Assembly: GCA_021324415.1 (NCBI GenBank)
Contig: JAJPJF010000273.1
Coordinates: 1-64,000, forward strand
Length of the DNA: 64,000 bases
Origin: Nostocales cyanobacterium Centralia_MAG_434
Lineage (GTDB): Bacteria; Cyanobacteriota; Cyanobacteriia; Cyanobacteriales; Nostocaceae
Direction: 5' to 3'
Shown here: positions 46,010 through 55,153 of the stretch, in pieces
Numbering within the stretch: position 1 is the first letter of the stretch
Layout: every line of letters begins with the position of its first letter
The notes under the pieces: generated by a model
What the model saw: the letters and a program-made list of their open reading frames with translations, nothing else
What the model was told of the DNA's origin: nothing
The model's database searches: none
Translations under genes and position numbers: made by a program

Positions 46010-46738
46010 TTACTGTTCAGAAGAGGGTTGAACGGCTAAGTAAATATAGTAAGTCGCCATCGGGATTATGGTAGCAGCAATTAAAAGTCCTATAACCCAA
46101 GCAGTTGCGTTCCCCTTGTCGGTGTCTTCTGCCTTCGTAAAGGTTCCTTCTACCTGTTCTGTATCAACAATTTGAGGTGGACCAGGGTCAGGTTGACCAG
46201 ATAGAACAGGAACTAGGCGATCGCTTGCATCTAAAAACGCTTGGTTGTATTTGTTGCCGTCCCGCAATGGTGCCAAAACAGTATCCGACGCTATACTGTT
46301 AGCGACTTCGTCAGGCATCAAAGACTTTACTTTTTCACCTGTGACAATGGCGGTTCCGTTTGTCACAGTGTCAATCATTAATATAGTTTGATTTGCCTGT
46401 GCTTGTTTTGTGGGAAACCACTTTTCAAACAGTGCTTTTGTAAAACTCTCTGGAGTTTCACCATAATCTAGTCTGCGTACAGTAACAATTCTAACTTCAT
46501 TGCCCGTTTGCTTTGCTAAGTCCTCAAAAGCACTACTGATTTTACCTTCATTAATACGACTAATGACTTCAGCTTGATCCACAACCCAAGTATGTTCGCC
46601 TGGTGCAATATTGGGGATGTCAGATACACTGGTGGCAAAAACGGGTGCTGTAAAGAGCACAAAAGCCATTGTTGCTGTTATTAACGGCAGGAATAGCCGT
46701 TGGAAGTGTTTTTTCCAATTATTGCGGCTTTCATTCAC
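46010..46738 (-). CDS. psb32: Photosystem II repair protein Psb32 (TPM domain)
   Basis: About 242 residues. TPM-domain protein; Psb32 protects photosystem II from photodamage and speeds its repair in Synechocystis. The N-terminal signal/anchor (KKHFQRLFLPLITATMAFVLFTAPVFA) is followed by the TPM domain (VVDQAEVISRINEGKISSAFEDL, NQTILMIDT), a flexible Pro/Thr stretch and a C-terminal membrane helix (AWVIGLLIAATIIPMATYYIY). The frame opens at 46852, but GGAAGAGG precedes the GTG at 46738, which also places the signal peptide at the N terminus. Confidence 0.82.
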   Translation of the reverse strand: MNESRNNWKKHFQRLFLPLITATMAFVLFTAPVFATSVSDIPNIAPGEHTWVVDQAEVISRINEGKISSAFEDLAKQTGNEVRIVTVRRLDYGETPESFTKALFEKWFPTKQAQANQTILMIDTVTNGTAIVTGEKVKSLMPDEVANSIASDTVLAPLRDGNKYNQAFLDASDRLVPVLSGQPDPGPPQIVDTEQVEGTFTKAEDTDKGNATAWVIGLLIAATIIPMATYYIYLAVQPSSEQ

Positions 46739-46915
46739 AGCCAACCTCTTCCCCTTACATATATGTGGTGTTGTATTGCTGATAGTCGCAGTTGTACTGA
46801 ATAAATCCCTATCGGGGATGGATATGAAGAGCAGTTTCATTGGATTTCCCAAAACACAGATATCACCACCAAAAATTCTACAAAATTATGGGACTTCCAA
46901 ACTGAAATGCATCAA

Positions 46916-47497
46916 CTAAACAGCTTGACCAACTTTTGTTGCTTCAGGAACTTCAATTAATTTCCCAGTCTTAACATCATAAATATATCCATAGATAGGA
47001 ATCTCTGGTGGGACCAAAGGATGTGAGCGAATCCGCTTCACGTCTGTGTAGACACTTTTTGCTTGGTCGTCGATAGTCAACCAGTCAATAAAATCACCTT
47101 CACTTGCTCCTGATCCAGTCCCGATGTCATGCCAACCTGTCTCATCAAGATATGCCGTTTTGAGACTACTAGCTAGCAAATTCCGGATAATGTGATCAGT
47201 GAAGGTTTCCATACCACAATTGCTATGATGAATGACAAACCATTCGCGAGTCCCGAGTAACTTATAAGAGATAACTAATGAGCGAATCGCATCATCACTT
47301 GCACGTCCACCTGCATTGCGGATCACATGGGCATCTCCTTCAGCCAGTCCAGCAAATTTTGCCGGATCAAGTCGAGCATCCATGCAAGTGAGAATTGCAA
47401 ATCGACGACTAGGAGGGATGGAAAGGTTACCTTTGTCACCGAAGCCTTCAACATAAACACGGTTAGCTGAGAGAACTTCTTCTAAAACTTGGCTCAT
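46916..47497 (-). CDS. Beta-carbonic anhydrase
   Basis: 193 residues. Interconverts CO2 and bicarbonate. Zinc ligands are visible as C38 in LTCMDARLD and H91/C94 in HHSNCGM; D40/R42 form the gating dyad. The spacing and short length fit the small clade of beta enzymes, not the carboxysomal CcaA type, so it is probably cytosolic. It is followed by psb32, 177 bases away on the same strand. Confidence 0.9.
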   Translation of the reverse strand: MSQVLEEVLSANRVYVEGFGDKGNLSIPPSRRFAILTCMDARLDPAKFAGLAEGDAHVIRNAGGRASDDAIRSLVISYKLLGTREWFVIHHSNCGMETFTDHIIRNLLASSLKTAYLDETGWHDIGTGSGASEGDFIDWLTIDDQAKSVYTDVKRIRSHPLVPPEIPIYGYIYDVKTGKLIEVPEATKVGQAV

Positions 47498-47747
47498 GGT
47501 GTGATCTCATGTTTTTCTGAACAACTGAACTGGTTCTCATCAAAGTTACAGGCGGGAGCTTAGGCTGTTCCAACCCATTTTGTTAATGATTGAAGAGACC
47601 ATCAAAACATCGCACTTTCTTTTAAAGTACGGTATTTTGATTGATTTACAATTGTTTATAAAGATACTTTGCCATGTTTCAATCTAAAAAGCAAGCGTAA
47701 AAAAGTGACGCCGAGACGAAGTCATAGTTGCAAGAATTTTGATCTAT

Positions 47748-48659
47748 CTAACAAACAAAAGTTGTTGTCAATTGTGATTGTGAGCTGACCCAATCTTGTG
47801 TGTGACGCAAAAAAGCAATAACAGCAGGTGTAGCGCTTTCCAGAGAAGGAACAGCAAAGGCTAATCGTCTTACCACCTTTGGCTCAAGAGCTAAAACACT
47901 GAGTTCTGTCAAATTATCTGGCAATGCCATTTCTGGCACAATTGTTACTCCCATTCCCTGCGTAACCATAGCAAAGATTGTGCGTAGGTCAATAACCTCA
48001 AACTGTGTTTTGGCAACCACTTTTGCTTTGCGAAACATATTTGTAATGACAGGCTCACATCCAGCTTTCGACATAATGAACGGTTCAGTGGCAAGCTGAC
48101 GAATGTGGATTTGCTTAAGTGCTGCCAATGGGTGAGAAGCAGCAACTACTGCTAAAAATTCGTCAGTGGCAATAGATACAGTATCAACTCCCTCAACAGG
48201 TAGTGTAACCACGCCTACATCAACCGCACGTGAACTAATCCACTCTCGCACCTCATCATCAGTTCCTTCAAACAGAACAACTTCGATACCTGGGTAGCGT
48301 TGTCGAAATTGACGCAACAGTTTAGGCAGAATGCGCGCAGAGACACTAGGGAAGCTACCCAAATGGACTTTACCAGACTCAAGACCAACCATTGACGCCG
48401 TCTCTTGTCGAATTTGTTCAGCTATTCGCAACATTTCTCTTGCTTGTACCAATACCCGATTGCCAATTTCTGTCAGGAAGACACCGTTACGCGATCGCTC
48501 TAAAAGTGAAACTTGTAACTCTTTTTCTAAGCTACTGATGGAGTGGCTTATAGCCGATTGCGTCATTCCTAAAACTTCACTGGCTGTCGTAAAACTACCA
48601 GTCTCTGCAACTTTAACAAAAGCTTGTATTTGTGCCAATGTTATATGAATATTTTTCAT
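47748..48659 (-). CDS. LysR-family transcriptional regulator
   Basis: 303 residues. The winged-helix HTH (FVKVAETGSFTTASEVLGMTQSAISHSISSLEKEL, about 14-48) is typical. A periplasmic-binding-like sensor domain follows (GKVHLGSFPSVSARILPKLLRQF). It is divergent from the amidotransferase-like gene starting at 48781, the classic LysR arrangement, with only about 120 bases between the starts. The inducer is unknown. Confidence 0.9.
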   Translation of the reverse strand: MKNIHITLAQIQAFVKVAETGSFTTASEVLGMTQSAISHSISSLEKELQVSLLERSRNGVFLTEIGNRVLVQAREMLRIAEQIRQETASMVGLESGKVHLGSFPSVSARILPKLLRQFRQRYPGIEVVLFEGTDDEVREWISSRAVDVGVVTLPVEGVDTVSIATDEFLAVVAASHPLAALKQIHIRQLATEPFIMSKAGCEPVITNMFRKAKVVAKTQFEVIDLRTIFAMVTQGMGVTIVPEMALPDNLTELSVLALEPKVVRRLAFAVPSLESATPAVIAFLRHTQDWVSSQSQLTTTFVC

Positions 48660-48780
48660 ATATAAAGGAAATCAAATAAATTTGACTCATTTTAATATAA
48701 CAACTATGCTGGTATGACAATGCTTGATCAACAAACATTATCTAAGTAAGTCAGTGGACAATTTATCTCAACGACCTACT

Positions 48781-49515
48781 ATGAACACTATCAAAATCGG
48801 CATTATTGGTGACTACAATCCAAAGTCCTTAGCACAACTAATGACTGGGAAGTCACTTCATCACGCAGCAGTAGCTGTAGGTATAACGGTCGAAGAACAT
48901 TGGATACCAACTAAATCACTGCTTGAGGTTCACGGTGTGGAGATTCTGCGACAATTTGATGGTATTTGGGGAGGACCAGGTGACGTTAACTCACTCAACG
49001 GTAGTATTGAAGGCATTCGGTTTGCACGGGAGCATAATATTCCCTACATCGGGACTTGTGCAGGTTTTCAATATGCAGTTTTGGAGTTTGCTCGCAACGT
49101 ACTTGGTATTGTAGATGCTACCACTGCGGAGTTCAATCCCAAGCAAGGGTGCTTGGTTATTACCCCACTTGGTTGTAACATTGCAGGTAAAAAGATGGTC
49201 GTAAACATTGCTTCAAACACCTTGGCTCACTGCTTGTATGGATGTGACACAGCCACAGAGGAATACTTTTGCCGCTTTGGAATCAATCCACTATACCAAG
49301 ACGCCATTTTAGAAGCAGGACTGAAAATCACTGGGTATGACTCTGATGGTGAGCCCCGCATCTTTGAGTTATCAAACCATCCCTTTTTCCTAGCAAGCTT
49401 GTTTGTACCACAAACTTCCTCAACACCAGAATGTCCACACCCACTCATCACAGGGTTTGTCGTTGCTTGCCGGAATAACAAAAGTGCCACAACAAAAACC
49501 CATGCCAAGCTATGA
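48781..49515 (+). CDS. CTP synthase C-terminal-related amidotransferase-like protein
   Basis: 244 residues. Resembles the glutaminase part of CTP synthase without its ligase domain: IKIGIIGDYNPKS, IWGGPGDVNS, and the nucleophile elbow GTCAGFQYAV with Cys93. The His is in SNHPFFLASLFVPQ, where canonical enzymes have HPEF; the expected Glu of the triad is replaced by Phe. A related family with this Cys sometimes as selenocysteine is known. The substrate is unknown. A TTG frame start at 48724 is possible, but homology begins here. Divergent LysR gene upstream. Confidence 0.78.
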   Translation: MNTIKIGIIGDYNPKSLAQLMTGKSLHHAAVAVGITVEEHWIPTKSLLEVHGVEILRQFDGIWGGPGDVNSLNGSIEGIRFAREHNIPYIGTCAGFQYAVLEFARNVLGIVDATTAEFNPKQGCLVITPLGCNIAGKKMVVNIASNTLAHCLYGCDTATEEYFCRFGINPLYQDAILEAGLKITGYDSDGEPRIFELSNHPFFLASLFVPQTSSTPECPHPLITGFVVACRNNKSATTKTHAKL

Positions 49516-49529
49516 ATGGACAAAAATGC

Positions 49530-51563
49530 TTATTTGTCAACATCCACAACTACCCCCACACTTTCATTTGCCAACCGATCTACAGCACAGACCACATAGG
49601 TTCCTGGTTCAACTGTCACAACTGTTGTATTTACAGACAAAATTTGCTGTAATGTCCAGGTACCTCCATTTTTTTTGTACAAGGTCCAAGAACGGATTTT
49701 ATTATCAACTGATTGCCAAGTCAGTTTATTGTTGTTAGCTTGCAATGCAATTGGAGGAGATGGTGGTGTTGCATCCTGCCATGACATTGTAGGTACGAGT
49801 GCAGGTTGAGTATAAAGGGAATTTGTGAGGTTATCAGCGATGCCTTGGCGGTTTTCAGTAATAGAACTCATACTGAAAAATATATTCCCGAGTGATAAGT
49901 TACTTGCTAGACTACGGCTGATTTTTACTTGCTTGTTAATTTCCTCATCTTTCCATGCTTTGCCGTCTAGCTGTTCAATATTATTACCCGCGTATATATG
50001 TCGCTGTTTGGAGTTAATTTCTGTCCACCATTTCAGCAAAACAGGATAACTTTGTTGAGTTTGGTCAGTGCGCCAGTATAGTTGTGGTGCTAGATAATCA
50101 ACCCAACCTTGCTCAAGCCATTTCTTGGAGTCGGCATACAAGACATTGTAGGCATCTAAACCTGTGATTCCATCCGGATACCCTGGGCGATAGATCCCAA
50201 AGGGACTAATGCCAAACTTGATATAGGGCTTGGTTGCTTTGATCCCTGTCGATAGGCGAAAGACCATTTGATTAACATTTTCCCGCCGCCAGTCACCTAA
50301 ACTCAGTTCACCGCCTGCTTCCTTATATGCTGTATATGTTTTGTTGTCAGGGAAAGATTTACCTTCAATGGGATAGGGGTAGAAATAGTCATCTAGATGA
50401 ATGCCGTCAATATCATAACGTCGCACTACATCCATAATCACATTGAAAGCTCTGTCTTGAACGACTTTTGCGCCAGGGTCCATCCATAGTTGATTGCCCC
50501 ATTGATAAACCACTTCAGGGTTTGTAATAGCAATGTGAGGGTGGACGTTTTTTCCTTGCCGTGTATCTGTTTTGGCGCGGTAAGGGTTGAACCATGCATG
50601 GAGTTCAATATTGCGCTTATGGCATTCGGCGATCGCAAACTCTAAAGGATCATAAAAAGGATTTGGTGGTTTACCTTGAGTTCCTGTTAGCCAAGCACTC
50701 CAAGGCTCTAACTGTGAAGCATAAACAGCATCTCCTTCCGGTCGCACTTGCAAGATGAGGGCGTTGAATTTCAGCGCATGTAAGCGATCCAGAATTTCTG
50801 TAAATTCAGCTTTTAATTGTTCAACAGCAAGTCCTGCAGTAGATGGCCAATCACTATTCCAAACAGTTGCAACCCACACTCCCCGAAATTCTCGAGGATG
50901 ATTGATGTTGAGACTGACCTGAGTAGATTTAGGTGGCGATGTGGTTCTTGATGGTGGAACAATTAAGTATGCGGATGTAAGCTTTGGTACTTCATCTAAA
51001 TAGAGTAGTGCTTGATAAATAAACACCGCCACATCAGCACGAGTTGCCGCACGTTTGGGATTGAGTAATTTCACATTTGGGAAATTAGCTACTAATCCGG
51101 CACTAGTCGCGATCGCTATACGGTCTTTAGCATAGTCAGCAATCTGAGTTGCATCATGATAAATTTGCGGCAATAGTGTTGCTAAATCTGGTTTTACCTT
51201 AGAAGCGATATTCAATCCAGTTACCAGAGCAACTAAAGCATCTACTCGGGAAATTTTGTTATCTGGATGGAAGCGATGATTTGGGAACCCGCTCACAAAT
51301 CCTGTTTCATAAGCTGTTTCAATAGCAGAGGCTGCCCAATGATGAGCAGGGACATCACTAAAAGGTTTGTATTGCCTGATATGCTGAACTTCTGGAAACG
51401 CTTTAGATAGGAGTGCAGCAAACTCAGCGCGAGAGACTGAGTTATCGGGACGAAATAAACCATTGGGAAATCCTGTGATGACACCACGTTGAGTTAAAGC
51501 GCTAATAAATAAGTGTGCCCAATGATTTTGAGTATCTGGGAAGGAGATTGTGGTAGATTGCAT
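49530..51563 (-). CDS. SLH-domain GHL10-type glycoside hydrolase
   Basis: 677 residues. Three S-layer homology modules open the protein (FPDTQNHWAHLFISALTQRG; FSDVPAHHWAASAIETAYE; a third, weaker near 130-185), then a proline linker. The GHL10/DUF187 barrel follows (REFRGVWVATVWNSDWPS, VRPEGDAVYAS, DGIHLDDYFYPYP, YLAPQLYW). A final beta-sandwich of about 70 residues ends the protein. No signal peptide is seen before the first SLH module, which is odd for a protein meant to bind the cell wall. Possible substrate: peptidoglycan or polysaccharide. Confidence 0.85.
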   Translation of the reverse strand: MQSTTISFPDTQNHWAHLFISALTQRGVITGFPNGLFRPDNSVSRAEFAALLSKAFPEVQHIRQYKPFSDVPAHHWAASAIETAYETGFVSGFPNHRFHPDNKISRVDALVALVTGLNIASKVKPDLATLLPQIYHDATQIADYAKDRIAIATSAGLVANFPNVKLLNPKRAATRADVAVFIYQALLYLDEVPKLTSAYLIVPPSRTTSPPKSTQVSLNINHPREFRGVWVATVWNSDWPSTAGLAVEQLKAEFTEILDRLHALKFNALILQVRPEGDAVYASQLEPWSAWLTGTQGKPPNPFYDPLEFAIAECHKRNIELHAWFNPYRAKTDTRQGKNVHPHIAITNPEVVYQWGNQLWMDPGAKVVQDRAFNVIMDVVRRYDIDGIHLDDYFYPYPIEGKSFPDNKTYTAYKEAGGELSLGDWRRENVNQMVFRLSTGIKATKPYIKFGISPFGIYRPGYPDGITGLDAYNVLYADSKKWLEQGWVDYLAPQLYWRTDQTQQSYPVLLKWWTEINSKQRHIYAGNNIEQLDGKAWKDEEINKQVKISRSLASNLSLGNIFFSMSSITENRQGIADNLTNSLYTQPALVPTMSWQDATPPSPPIALQANNNKLTWQSVDNKIRSWTLYKKNGGTWTLQQILSVNTTVVTVEPGTYVVCAVDRLANESVGVVVDVDK

Positions 51564-52128
51564 TATTGCTTCCGGTTAGCTGACCCTGAAAATCTGTGAT
51601 AGTAGAATCTGACCAGTCTAACCTATCTCATAAATTTAAATTTGCTGAGATTGGTCAGCACCTTAATTGTGTAGATAGCTTACCTACTTAGCTTTGCACG
51701 ATCACGCAGTGCCCAGTTGCAAAGGCGATCGCAGCTGAATCGAGACAATTGGCAGCTGTTTGGGTAGAAGATCAGGTGAAACGACAACAAAAATACTTCA
51801 GCTAAATCCGGAATGCCACAAATTGGTGTTGTAGCTCTATGTAGCTAAGCTAAATTAACTAACTTAAAATCTCTATATCTAACCACAGACCATGCTGTTT
51901 CTAACAGTGTGGTCTTATATTTAGAAATTTTCCAGGACAATTTGTAGGGTTTACCGTACCAGAAGATGGCAAGCTTCCGCAGCCTGAGAACACACTACTT
52001 TTTTGGTCGGTAATCATCATTTAACTTGTGCTAAAAACCGAATTTACAGTCTTTTTGTTAATTAATAATATGAGATTAAAGCAAGTAATTAAATTTTGAA
52101 TTAAGCAAAATAGAAAAAAGGAGAAGTT
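51564..52128. other. 565-base gap, hairpin and possible remnant
   Basis: No complete gene. GACCA..CTGTT and AACAG..TGGTC (about 51887-51913) form a hairpin. Around 51703-51804 one plus-strand frame reads KAIAAESRQLAAVWVEDQ and VKRQQKYFS before a stop, which looks like the end of a lost gene. The remainder to 52128 is AT-rich leader for the heat-shock gene. Confidence 0.3.
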
Positions 52129-52566
52129 ATGTTATCTCGTTACAATCCCTGGCAAGAATTCAACACTCTCCAACGTCAAATCAACCGTTTGTTTGATTCA
52201 GCTTTAGAACCAGAAACAGTAGGAGAAAAAGCTTTTACAAGAGTTCCTGCGGCTGAACTGCATGAAACTGCAGATGCTATTCACCTGAAGCTAGAAGTTC
52301 CAGGCATTGAAGCTAAAGATCTAGATATACAAGTTACAGAAAACGCTGTTTCTATTAGCGGTGAGCGGAAATCTGAAAAGAAATCTGAAGAGAATGGTCG
52401 TACCGTAACTGAATTCCAATATGGTAAATTCCAACGTGTCATTCCTCTCTCTGCACGAATTCAAAATACCAATGTTACAGCAGAATACAAAGATGGTATT
52501 TTGAATTTGACACTGCCTAAGACTCAACAAGAAAAGAACAAAGTCGTCAAGGTTAATTTGAACTAA
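52129..52566 (+). CDS. hspA: Small heat-shock protein (Hsp20)
   Basis: 145 residues. Holds unfolded proteins and, in cyanobacteria, stabilises thylakoid membranes under heat. The alpha-crystallin domain spans about 40-140: IHLKLEVPGIEAKDLDIQVTENAVSISGERK, FQRVIPLSARI and the C-terminal YKDGILNLTLPK. The N terminus MLSRYNPWQEFNTLQRQINRLFD is typical. AAAGGAG precedes the ATG. No CIRCE element is visible upstream. A strong terminator follows. Confidence 0.93.
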   Translation: MLSRYNPWQEFNTLQRQINRLFDSALEPETVGEKAFTRVPAAELHETADAIHLKLEVPGIEAKDLDIQVTENAVSISGERKSEKKSEENGRTVTEFQYGKFQRVIPLSARIQNTNVTAEYKDGILNLTLPKTQQEKNKVVKVNLN

Positions 52567-52629
52567 GCTTCTGCGGCTTGAGTTGTTGGCATGAGTTCTT
52601 AACGGTTGGTATCGGTGAATTAAATCTGA

Positions 52630-52660
52630 GCCTGGTTGCTTTTATGCACCAGGCTTTTTT
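52630..52660 (+). terminator. Intrinsic terminator of the Hsp20 gene
   Basis: GCCTGGT (52630-52636) and ACCAGGC (52648-52654) pair, with a further GC/GC pair inside, followed by six T. The same sequence, with the flanking TAAATCTGAG, recurs at 53271-53311. Confidence 0.85.
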
Positions 52661-52904
52661 GTTGACTTGTGTAAGCACACTATACTATGTAGATGAGTAT
52701 CGGTTAGATTTTTTGCGTTTTTGGCGACGTTACTCAAGCTTTTAAAGTTCCTAACATTGACCATGACTAATGTCACCTTTAACTACCCACTACAGTCATA
52801 AGTAAGTTAGTAGTTTTTTCACTACATAGTAAGAAATTAGACTCTTAAGATAGTGAGTATCAACAACAGAGTAACACACTCTCACGCAAGGAAAGTTAAG
52901 TAGT

Positions 52905-53132
52905 ATGAAAAAGATAATTGCTGGTACAGTTATTGCTATCCCTTTGATGATGACTACTCTAGGAGCAAAAGCTTCAGCATCAGAGATTTTTATACATAGC
53001 GATGGTCACCCAACTGCATCTAGATCAGAATTCATTGCACGAGCTAGACACCGTGTATTAGTTCCAGCACATTGGGAGTACAGAAATCACCGTCGTGTGT
53101 GGGTTAAAGCACACTATGAATGGAGATATTAG
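52905..53132 (+). CDS. Small secreted protein with WxxHW-type tail
   Basis: 75 residues. A clear signal peptide (KKIIAGTVIAIPLMMTTLGAKASA) is followed by a short linker and a basic, aromatic C terminus: VLVPAHWEYRNHRRVWVKAHYEWRY. This is the pattern of Y/W-x-x-G/H-W repeat proteins of the periplasm or cell surface. The function is unknown. AAGGAAAG lies upstream of the ATG. It has its own terminator at 53280-53311. Confidence 0.75.
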   Translation: MKKIIAGTVIAIPLMMTTLGAKASASEIFIHSDGHPTASRSEFIARARHRVLVPAHWEYRNHRRVWVKAHYEWRY

Positions 53133-53279
53133 AATTGATTGATAGAGATCTTTGTTGTTGGCGTCAACATATAAATATCTTTATCAATGAAGCCTTGATT
53201 TAATACGGATCTTTTCCAAACTCACCACACCACAGAAACTCTTCAAAGCTTAGTCATTAAGCGATCTATTTAAATCTGA

Positions 53280-53311
53280 GCCTAGCTGCTTTTATGCACT
53301 GGGCTTTTTTT
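53280..53311 (+). terminator. Intrinsic terminator, duplicated copy
   Basis: GCCTAG (53280-53285) pairs with CTGGGC (53299-53304, one G-U), with TGC/GCA inside, then seven T. It has the same loop and the same TAAATCTGAG flank as the terminator at 52621-52660. The remainder of 53133-53539 shows no gene. Confidence 0.8.
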
Positions 53312-53539
53312 ATGGGTTTTGATGGTTTTAAAGGCAAATTTAAAATCCCTTAGCATGACAAAAAGGTCAAAGAGGAAATCCCCTTTAACCCGTCTAAGCA
53401 CGAGGTTCGTCTTGTGATGTAAATGCAATACCTGATATATTACTCCTTGCATCCGTATTTTAGTACATAAGTACTATTAAAAGCAATAGTATTATCCATC
53501 GTATCGTCTACAAAATAGCAGCTAAAGCAGTTAGAGTGT

Positions 53540-53752
53540 CTATTCAACAGGCTTACCTAACTCATAGGCTGCAGATTCCAGGGTGACGGCGATCGCATAG
53601 TTACCCTGTTCATGAAGAATTTTCGCCCAAATATCCAAAATTTCCCAATCCTTGATACCTTTGGCTTTGAGTCCGATAAGAGCATTTCTCACCTCATCAG
53701 TTTTCGAAAATGGGGCAGTATTGTCGTTGCCATGAACGCCTTTGGTTTCCAT
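53540..53752 (-). CDS. Small hypothetical protein
   Basis: 70 residues from the ATG at 53752 (METKGVHGNDN); the frame opens at 53845, but the upstream part is repeat-like (SKSRGTSRTTSSK). Two or three helices are predicted: KTDEVRNALIGLKAKGIKDWE and ILHEQGNYAIAVTLESAAYEL. The second segment has the alternating small/large pattern of a TPR-like helix pair. The gene lies 93 bases downstream of fumarylacetoacetase, on the same strand. Function unknown. Confidence 0.6.
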   Translation of the reverse strand: METKGVHGNDNTAPFSKTDEVRNALIGLKAKGIKDWEILDIWAKILHEQGNYAIAVTLESAAYELGKPVE

Positions 53753-53845
53753 TGTCAATGTCTCTCTCTTGCTTGATGTTGTACGCGAAGTACCTCGGCT
53801 TTTGCTGCTGCGCCCTGCGCGATCGCCTTGGGGACTGAAACGCAT

Positions 53846-55153
53846 TCAAAGAACCACACCCCGGCACTCTCCGAAACCTATCCTGACATAACCTGCTTTT
53901 TCACAGTAGCCGCGTAAGATAATTTCATCGCCCTCGCATAGGAAAGACCTTATTTCATGAGTTGGCAATTCGACTAACTGAGTACCACGCTGGGTAATTT
54001 CCAGTAGACACCCAAAAGAACCTTGCTCAGCACCGGAGACAGTTCCGCTAGCTAGCAAATCACCAGGACATAGGTTACAACCATTGCTTGTGTGATGGGT
54101 GAGCATCTGTGCTGGTGTCCAATACATCTGCTTGAAAGATCCACGGCTCAAGCACAACGGTTCCATACCTGCTGCACGCATCTGGATTGAACTTAGTAAC
54201 ACTTCAACTACAATATCAAACCCTCCTGCTTCAGTATTTAATGTTGAAGAGAGATGAGGCAAAGGCAAAGGATCGTCTTGGGTGCGCTTAAAACTAGGAC
54301 AACGGAAGGGTGCTAAAGCTTCTAAAGTGACGATCCAAGGTGAAATAGTAGTAGCAAAGCTTTTAGCCAAAAAAGGACCAAGAGGCTGATATTCCCAAGC
54401 TTGGATATCCCGTGCTGACCAATCATTTACCAAGCACAGCCCAAAAATGTGTTCTTCCGCATGATCTATGGGTATGGGATGTCCTAACTCATTGCCAACA
54501 CCAATAAAGAACCCAACTTCTAATTCATAGTCCAGCATCTGTGTCGGTTCAAAAATGGGTGCTGGCACTTCAGGTTTTTTTATCTGACCTTTAGGGCGCT
54601 TGATGGTGGTATCACTGGGCACAATTGAAGAAGCACGTCCATGGTAAGCAATGGGAACGTACTTATAATTGGGGAGCAGAGGATTGTCAGGACGGAATAA
54701 CCTACCCACATTGGTAGCGTGGAAAATTGAGGCATAGAAGTCTGTATAATCACTAATACTGGCAGGTAATAAAAATTCAACGTTGGACATAGGGATCAGT
54801 ATTTCTGGTGCTGCTGGGGGTGATTGCTCATCCCATTGCAGAAGATGACTCAAGTGATGGCGCACCATTGATGCAACTTCATTCCCCATTGCCATCAGTT
54901 GATTTAAGTTAGATTCTGCACAGGCTAATTGCACTTGTTCTGGAAGTTCTTGCAACAGTCCTGCTTTACAGCAAAGATACAAATCTAGGATTTGGTCACC
55001 AATAGCAACTCCAATGTGTGGTGTTTGCGCACTACGCTGAGGACGAAAAACGCCAAACGGCAGATTCTGAATTGGGAAATCAGTATTTGGTTGATTGGCA
55101 GATTCTACCCAACTACGTAAATTGGGGTTGTGGGTGGGATTGGTGAGAATCAT
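53846..55153 (-). CDS. fahA: Fumarylacetoacetase
   Basis: 435 residues from MILTNPTHNPNLRSW. Hydrolyses fumarylacetoacetate to fumarate and acetoacetate, the last step of tyrosine and homogentisate breakdown. Metal and active-site motifs are visible: DYTDFYASIFHATNVGRLFRP, MLDYELEVGFFIG, NDWSARDIQAWEYQPLGPFLAKSF and GSGTVSGAE-like ASGTVSGAEQGS. The frame opens at 55285, but the first 44 residues have no family match. Its start overlaps the end of the next upstream gene by 41 bases, so the two are translationally close. Confidence 0.92.
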   Translation of the reverse strand: MILTNPTHNPNLRSWVESANQPNTDFPIQNLPFGVFRPQRSAQTPHIGVAIGDQILDLYLCCKAGLLQELPEQVQLACAESNLNQLMAMGNEVASMVRHHLSHLLQWDEQSPPAAPEILIPMSNVEFLLPASISDYTDFYASIFHATNVGRLFRPDNPLLPNYKYVPIAYHGRASSIVPSDTTIKRPKGQIKKPEVPAPIFEPTQMLDYELEVGFFIGVGNELGHPIPIDHAEEHIFGLCLVNDWSARDIQAWEYQPLGPFLAKSFATTISPWIVTLEALAPFRCPSFKRTQDDPLPLPHLSSTLNTEAGGFDIVVEVLLSSIQMRAAGMEPLCLSRGSFKQMYWTPAQMLTHHTSNGCNLCPGDLLASGTVSGAEQGSFGCLLEITQRGTQLVELPTHEIRSFLCEGDEIILRGYCEKAGYVRIGFGECRGVVL

